Origin: Plantago major
Taxonomy: Eukaryota; Streptophyta; Magnoliopsida; Lamiales; Plantaginaceae
Length of the DNA stretch: 64,000 bases
Assembly: GCA_026545765.1 (NCBI GenBank)
Contig: CM048841.1
Coordinates: 24,773,397-24,837,396, forward strand
Direction: 5' to 3'
The notes beneath the pieces were generated by a model. The model was not told the origin of the DNA and did no database searches. It worked only from the letters and a program-made list of their open reading frames with translations. Of this stretch, positions 57,682 through 64,000 are shown piece after piece. How positions within the stretch are numbered: the first letter of the stretch is position 1; each line of letters starts with the position of its first letter. The translations under genes and the position numbers were made by a program.

Positions 57682-59258
57682 TACCACCGTCTCGTGAGTC
57701 ACTCGATACAAGATTGTTTCGTCTTCAAGGAGAAGGTGATGAAATTGGCCCGGGAAGGGAAGATTTCGCTAGATGAGAAAAATGCAAATGTCAACACCAT
57801 CTCGTCTGGCGAAAATCATAAGGAAATTGACCAACCCTCACTAGAAGAACCTCCAAACAAAACATGTGCTCCCACCAAAGTGGTGAAACCCATTGATTGT
57901 ATGACAACTATCTCCTTTAATGATGAAGATCTCTTACTTGGATCTAAGCCTCACAACAGACCATTGTTCGTGTCCGGCTTTACTCATAAGCACAAGGTGA
58001 AAAGGATACTCATTGATGGTGGTTCTGCCATCAATATCTTACCCCTACATACCATGAGAGAAGTAGGAATACCTATAGAAGACCTCGCCATAGTCGACTG
58101 ATGATTCAAGGCTTCAACCAAGGAGGGCAAAGAGCAATGGGCATGGTGAGATTAGAGTTGATGATTGACAATATGGCATCAACAATAGTCTTCCATGTTA
58201 TTGATGCCAAGACGTCCTACAATTTACTTTTAGGAATGCCATGGATACATGAAAATGGTGTAGTCCCCTCGACTTTACACCAATGCTTTCAATATTGCCA
58301 AAATGGAGTAGTGAGAAAGGTGCTTGCAGATGGAAAACCATTCACGGAAGTCGAATCTTATTTTGCCGACTCCAAGTATTTTAAAGAACATATGAAGGAT
58401 GTAAATGAAGGGTCGAATTCGTTTGGCGACGAGTCAAGAGATCAAGTGAAAAATCCTGACAAGGAAGAATTGCCTCCTCAGATATGCCCCGGTGAGGTCT
58501 CACATGCGAAAGATGAAGGGTTGAGTGGACTAACTCTACCATTGACAAAGCTTAGCCTCACCAGTATGGTCCAACCACCCCTTAAGGGATTTGTTCGCCC
58601 AGTCCACAGAGGTTTGAATGAACACGAGACTTCATCACATAAAGTCGAAAATAAACATTTTGGACCAAACGCTTTCAAGCTTTTGATAAAGGCAGGATAT
58701 GATCCTAAGAATGGCTCTCCTCTGAGATTAAATACATCAGGATCTTCTAGCTCACAAGGTGGTGGAAAAACTCGAGAAGGTCTTGGTTTTCAACGGCCTA
58801 ACCCTGTTCGCATCACCATAAAACGAGCCACAAGCAATTACATGAGCGGAAATGACAACTCATTCACCGAATGTGCTTCTGACCAAAATTGTGAGAAATC
58901 ACTACACAAGTCTGTCTTTGAAAGGTTGGGGCCAATTAGACAATCCTCACATCAAAGACTGGGGGCAATTAGACAGTCCGCACATCAAAGACTGGGGGCA
59001 ATTAGGAAACCTGCACGTCAAAGACTGGGGACAGTTAAAAAGTCTGTGTATCAAAGGTTAAGACCAATGAAATCAGGCACTGCAGGAACTAGCGAGTTAA
59101 GTAACTCCGAAAAACTGCGAAGTCTAGTTCCATCTCGCATGATGCGGACCGAAGATATCAAGGTGTCATACGGTGAAACCCTCAAGGTCAAAAGGGTGAC
59201 GATAATCCACACAAGAGTCCGAGATAATATCGAGGATGAAAATGAAAGTGTTGAATAA
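57682..59258 (+). pseudogene. Gypsy gag end, protease and linker
   Basis: YHRLVSHSIQDCFVFKEKV completes the CxxxH...C-type motif begun before the solo LTR. The protease follows with ILIDGGSAINILPLHTM, where DGGSA stands for the usual DSG/DTG type found in this lineage. The frame shifts by one base at about 58095-58103 and continues with YNLLLGMPWIHENGVVPSTLHQ. The linker to 59258 includes FKLLIKAGYDP and five 11-residue repeats of the QRLGAIR type, ending ESVE. Reverse transcriptase should follow but does not. Confidence 0.82.
58912..59070 (+). repeat. 33-bp coding tandem repeat (QRLGAIR type)
   Basis: Five in-frame units encode SVFERLGPIRQ, SSHQRLGAIRQ, SAHQRLGAIRK, PARQRLGTVKK and SVYQRLRPMK. 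Units two and three are nearly identical, so the expansion is recent. It remained in frame. Confidence 0.9.
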
Positions 59259-59275
59259 TCGTACCACATCACCCT

Positions 59276-60796
59276 TAAGGATTATGATGTCAAGAAACCT
59301 GAACTAGCCCCATATGTTTGCTATGCTAGAAAATTGATCGGATGGTTAGAGGACATGTCAATCGAACATGTTCCACGAGGAAATAATGGTCGAGCCGACG
59401 CTCTAGCAAAACTTGCTTCCACTCTTGTGATGCCTGACAAGAGAGTCCATATCCCCGTTTGTCAGAATTGGATCGTTCCGCCTATACTTGAAGATAGTGA
59501 AGGTGGTGAAGAAAATAATGTCGTGGAGGTCTATGAGATCGAGAAAGAAGACTGGCGACAACCTCTAGTTGATTACCTGAAATACGGCAAGTTGCCCCAT
59601 GAACTACGCCATAGAGCAGAAATTAGACATCGAGCAGCTCGCTTCATATACTACAATGACACATTCTATAGATGCTCATTCAATGAGGTGTTTTTGCGAT
59701 GTCTAGGTGATGAAGAGGCTGTGCAAGCAATGGAGGAAGCACACTCGGGAGTTTGTGGTGCTCACCAGTCGGGTCCGAAATTGCACTTTTGAATCAAGAG
59801 GATGGGATACTATTGGCCCACCATGGTCCGAGACTGCATGGAATATGCACAAAGATGTCAACCTTTCCAATTTCATGATAATTTATCCATCAACCACCTG
59901 AGCTACTACACCCAACTGTCGCCTCATGGCCATTTGATGCCTGGGGGTTAGATGTGGTTGGCCCAATGACGAAATCTTCCGGAGGTCATTTGTACATCCT
60001 GGCAGCAACCGACTATTTCTCTAAATGGGCGGAAGCAATACCACTTAAGGAAGTAAAGAAAGAGAACGTTGCTGACTTCATACGTTCCAACATTATCTTT
60101 CGGCACGGTGTTCCACGCTACATAATCACCGCCAATGGACAGCCATTCTGCAACACCGTGATTGATAAGTTGTGCCAACAATTCGAATTCAAGCAGAGGA
60201 AGTCTTCAATGTACTATGTGGCAGCCAATGGCCTCGCAGAAGCCTTCAATAAAACATTGTGCAACTTGTCGAAGAAAGTGGTAGCAAAGTCGAAAAGGGA
60301 CTGGCACGAGAGAATCGGAGAATCATTGTGGGCTTATAGGACGACACATCGAACTCCTACCCAGGCCACCCCTTACGCACTGATTTATGGAGTAGAGGCT
60401 GTCCTTCCCCTGGAACGACAGATTCCACCCCTAAGGATCGCAATCCAAGAAGGGCTCAATGAGGAAGAAAATGCTTGCTTACGACTGGAAGAGTTAGAAT
60501 CACTGGATGAGAAAAGGCTGGAAGCCCAACAAAGACTCGAATGCTATCAAGCTCACATCTCTAGAGCATTCAACAAGAGAGTTCGTCCTCGCTTCTTCCA
60601 AGTGGGAGATCTTGTTCTCGCTGTAAGAAGACTAGTCATCATGACCCATAAGACTGGGAATAAGTCTACATCAAAGTGGGATGGGCCATATGTCATCAAA
60701 GAAGCATACACAAACGGCTCCTACAAACTCAGAGCTGATGATGGATTAAGAATTGGACCCATCAGCGGGAAATTCTTGAAGCGGTACTACCCATAA
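59276..60796 (+). pseudogene. Gypsy RNase H end and integrase
   Basis: The C-terminal RNase H part reads SIEHVPRGNNGRADALAKLA (59355-59415). An integrase zinc region (HSGVCGAHQSG) ends with a frameshift near 59770-59790. The integrase core is open at 59954-60796 with TDYFSKWAEAIPL and AEAFNKTL. The second catalytic Asp is lost: TANGQPFCN stands where the family has (S/T)DNG. A C-terminal chromatin-binding-like region (KWDGPYVIKEAYTNGSYKL) reaches the stop. Between 59258 and 59276 the whole reverse transcriptase and most of RNase H are absent, so the element could move only with outside help. Confidence 0.85.
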
Positions 60797-61320
60797 AAAA
60801 AAGGGAGAAAAATAAAAACAAAAACAAAAAAAACAAAAAAAAAAAAAAGAAAGAAAAGAAAAAGAAAAAAAAGAAGAGAAAAGAACAAAAAAATGCAGAA
60901 GCCCTCAAAACAAAGCAGGGGTGCTTAGATTAGTACGCTCCTGACCCGCATGAGCATAAACTGCGAACGGTGATCACCAATGGCAGTACATGTGGCTAAA
61001 CTGTTAACTTACCCCCCCTTCCAATCACAAAGTCATCTTTGAACTACGTTTTGATTTGATCCTCTCTTATGGAGGTACGTAGGCAGCTTAGAAATTTCTA
61101 AGTTCAGTCAAAATGTGTAAAAGGGGTTTGTTTGTTCCAACGAAACGGAAGAATAAATCAAAAAAGCTACTTGTGGAACCATCATTGACTCGTCATCGCT
61201 GTACTAATCTCCAGTTGGATCACCAATCTAGTATACCCAGGCTAAACTTCAATCTCCAGGTTGATCAATATGCCAAAGCTACGCTTCAAATTAAAGTCGA
61301 GTTTGATTAGTATGCCCAAG
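60797..61320 (+). other. Gypsy 3' untranslated region with conserved motif
   Basis: An A-rich run is followed by GAACTACGTTTTGATTTGAT and GGAGGTACGTAGGCAGC (about 61038-61093). Plant Tat/Ogre-type elements carry this motif between pol and the 3' LTR. No protein is coded. Confidence 0.65.
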
Positions 61321-62108
61321 TTGCGCCTCAATGTTCAGGTTGATCCGATGTTGGATAGCCTTGCCTCAAGTGGATGGTTCTATGCCTCTTCATGTGGTGG
61401 CCTTGATCCGATGTTGAGTAGCCATGTCTCGAAGTTGATGGTGCTACGCCTCTTCATGTGGTGGCCTTGATCCGTGTTGAGTAGCCATGTCTCGGTTGAT
61501 GGTGCTACGCCTCTTCATGTGAAGGTCTTGATCCGATGATGTGGCCACCTCAAGTGGATGGTGATGCGCCTCTTCATGTGGTGGTCTTGATCCGACGATG
61601 TGTGGCCATGTCTCCTAGTGGATGGTAATCCGCCTCTTCATAGGGTGGTCTTGATCCGACAATGTGCAGTCACGTCTCCGAGTGGATGGTGCTTCGCCTC
61701 TTCATCTGGTGGTCTTGATCGACGGCAGGGCCACGCCTCCAAGTGGATTGTGTTGCCGCTTCTTCATGTGGTGGTCTTGATCCGACGATGCGCCATGTTC
61801 CAATCGATGGTGCTCGCTTTCATGTGGTGGTCTTGATCCGACGACGTGCAGTTACGTCTCCAATTGGATGGTACTCCGCCTCTTCATGTGGTAGTCTTGA
61901 TCCGACAATGTGCAGTCACGTCTCCGAGTGGATGGTGCTCCGCCTCTTCATGTGGTGGTCTTGATGATCCGACGATGAGTGGTCATGTCTCCAAGTGGAT
62001 AGTAGTACGCTTCTTCATATGGTGTCATTGATCCAATGTTGGATAGTTTTGTCTTAAAGTGGACGGTGCTACTCCTCTTCAATGTGGTGGTCGTCATCCA
62101 ATGTTAGG
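61321..62108 (+). repeat. Tandem array of about 12 units, period near 64 bp
   Basis: CCTCTTCATGTGGTGG recurs at 61385, 61449, 61510, 61569, 61633, 61697, 61759, 61815, 61879, 61943, 62010 and 62074, each followed by CTTGATCCGA and GTGGATGGTGCT-like words. Units differ by small indels. It lies in the 3' untranslated part of the gypsy element. Confidence 0.92.
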
Positions 62109-62111
62109 CTG

Positions 62112-64000
<1,889 letters not shown>

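Larger units (their letters stand above)
52515..62111 (+). mobile_element. Ty3/gypsy retrotransposon, Tat/Ogre-like, non-autonomous and split
   Basis: In order on the plus strand there are a probable 5' LTR, a primer site, gag, protease, a repeat-containing linker, the end of RNase H, integrase, a long 3' untranslated region with the conserved GAACTACG...GGTACGTAGGCA motif, and a 64-bp tandem array. Reverse transcriptase is missing. A solo LTR interrupts gag, and another copy of that LTR family cuts the element at 62112 before any 3' LTR is reached. The Tat/Ogre assignment rests on the primer site, the RNase H phrase and the 3' motif. Confidence 0.75.

Noticed and set aside
61321-62108. Possible CRISPR-like or gene array from regularly spaced repeats
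   Set aside because: The units are contiguous with no unique spacers and lie in a plant retrotransposon 3' region, so this is an ordinary tandem repeat.

Overview
The window is nuclear DNA of a flowering plant, most likely a eudicot. It is AT-rich, carries two plant-type genes, and the remaining roughly 55 kb is nested plant transposable elements. I cannot name the species from the sequence.

Region 1 (1-8712) is the gene-bearing end. An intron-free receptor-like kinase of the G-type lectin (S-domain) class lies on the minus strand at 274-2658. An intron-free ANTH-domain clathrin-adaptor gene lies on the plus strand at 7081-8442. The 4.4 kb between them holds four MITEs (one Tourist-like, three Stowaway-like) and a MULE-like element of about 1.1 kb.

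Region 2 (8718-24586) is a complete 15.9 kb Ty1/copia element on the minus strand, here called copia A. It has LTRs, a GTTAG target duplication, a primer site and a polypurine tract. Region 3 (24592-25886) holds a second MULE-like element and an LTR-like relic. Region 4 (25887-51974) is a CACTA (En/Spm) transposon with a TAT target duplication. It was split by a second 15.9 kb copia element of the same family (copia B, 26032-41955, TTATC duplication), by a small CACTA of its own family (45019-46335, TTG duplication) and by a hAT-like element (49125-49994, 8-bp duplication). Region 5 (about 52515-62111) is a Ty3/gypsy element with a Tat/Ogre-like 3' region. It lacks reverse transcriptase, and its gag is split by a solo LTR (55220-57676). 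From 62112 to the window end lies an inverted partial copy of that same LTR family.

The most unusual content is in the two copia elements. Downstream of gag-pol, on the same strand, each carries a large accessory gene that looks like an intron-containing host-type gene. It has its own TATA box, several GT-AG introns of 75-87 bp that all fall in phase 0, and small exons repeating a P-E-T...V-S-E-x-Q-V-S-E-P motif. The introns sit at the same places in both copies, except one that is present in B and absent in A. A second, basic ORF follows. The two elements also show dense CAGATATCTG-type palindromes and patches in which CAG and CTG strings are systematically missing bases. The patches look like a methylation-linked consensus error in unpolished long reads rather than natural decay.
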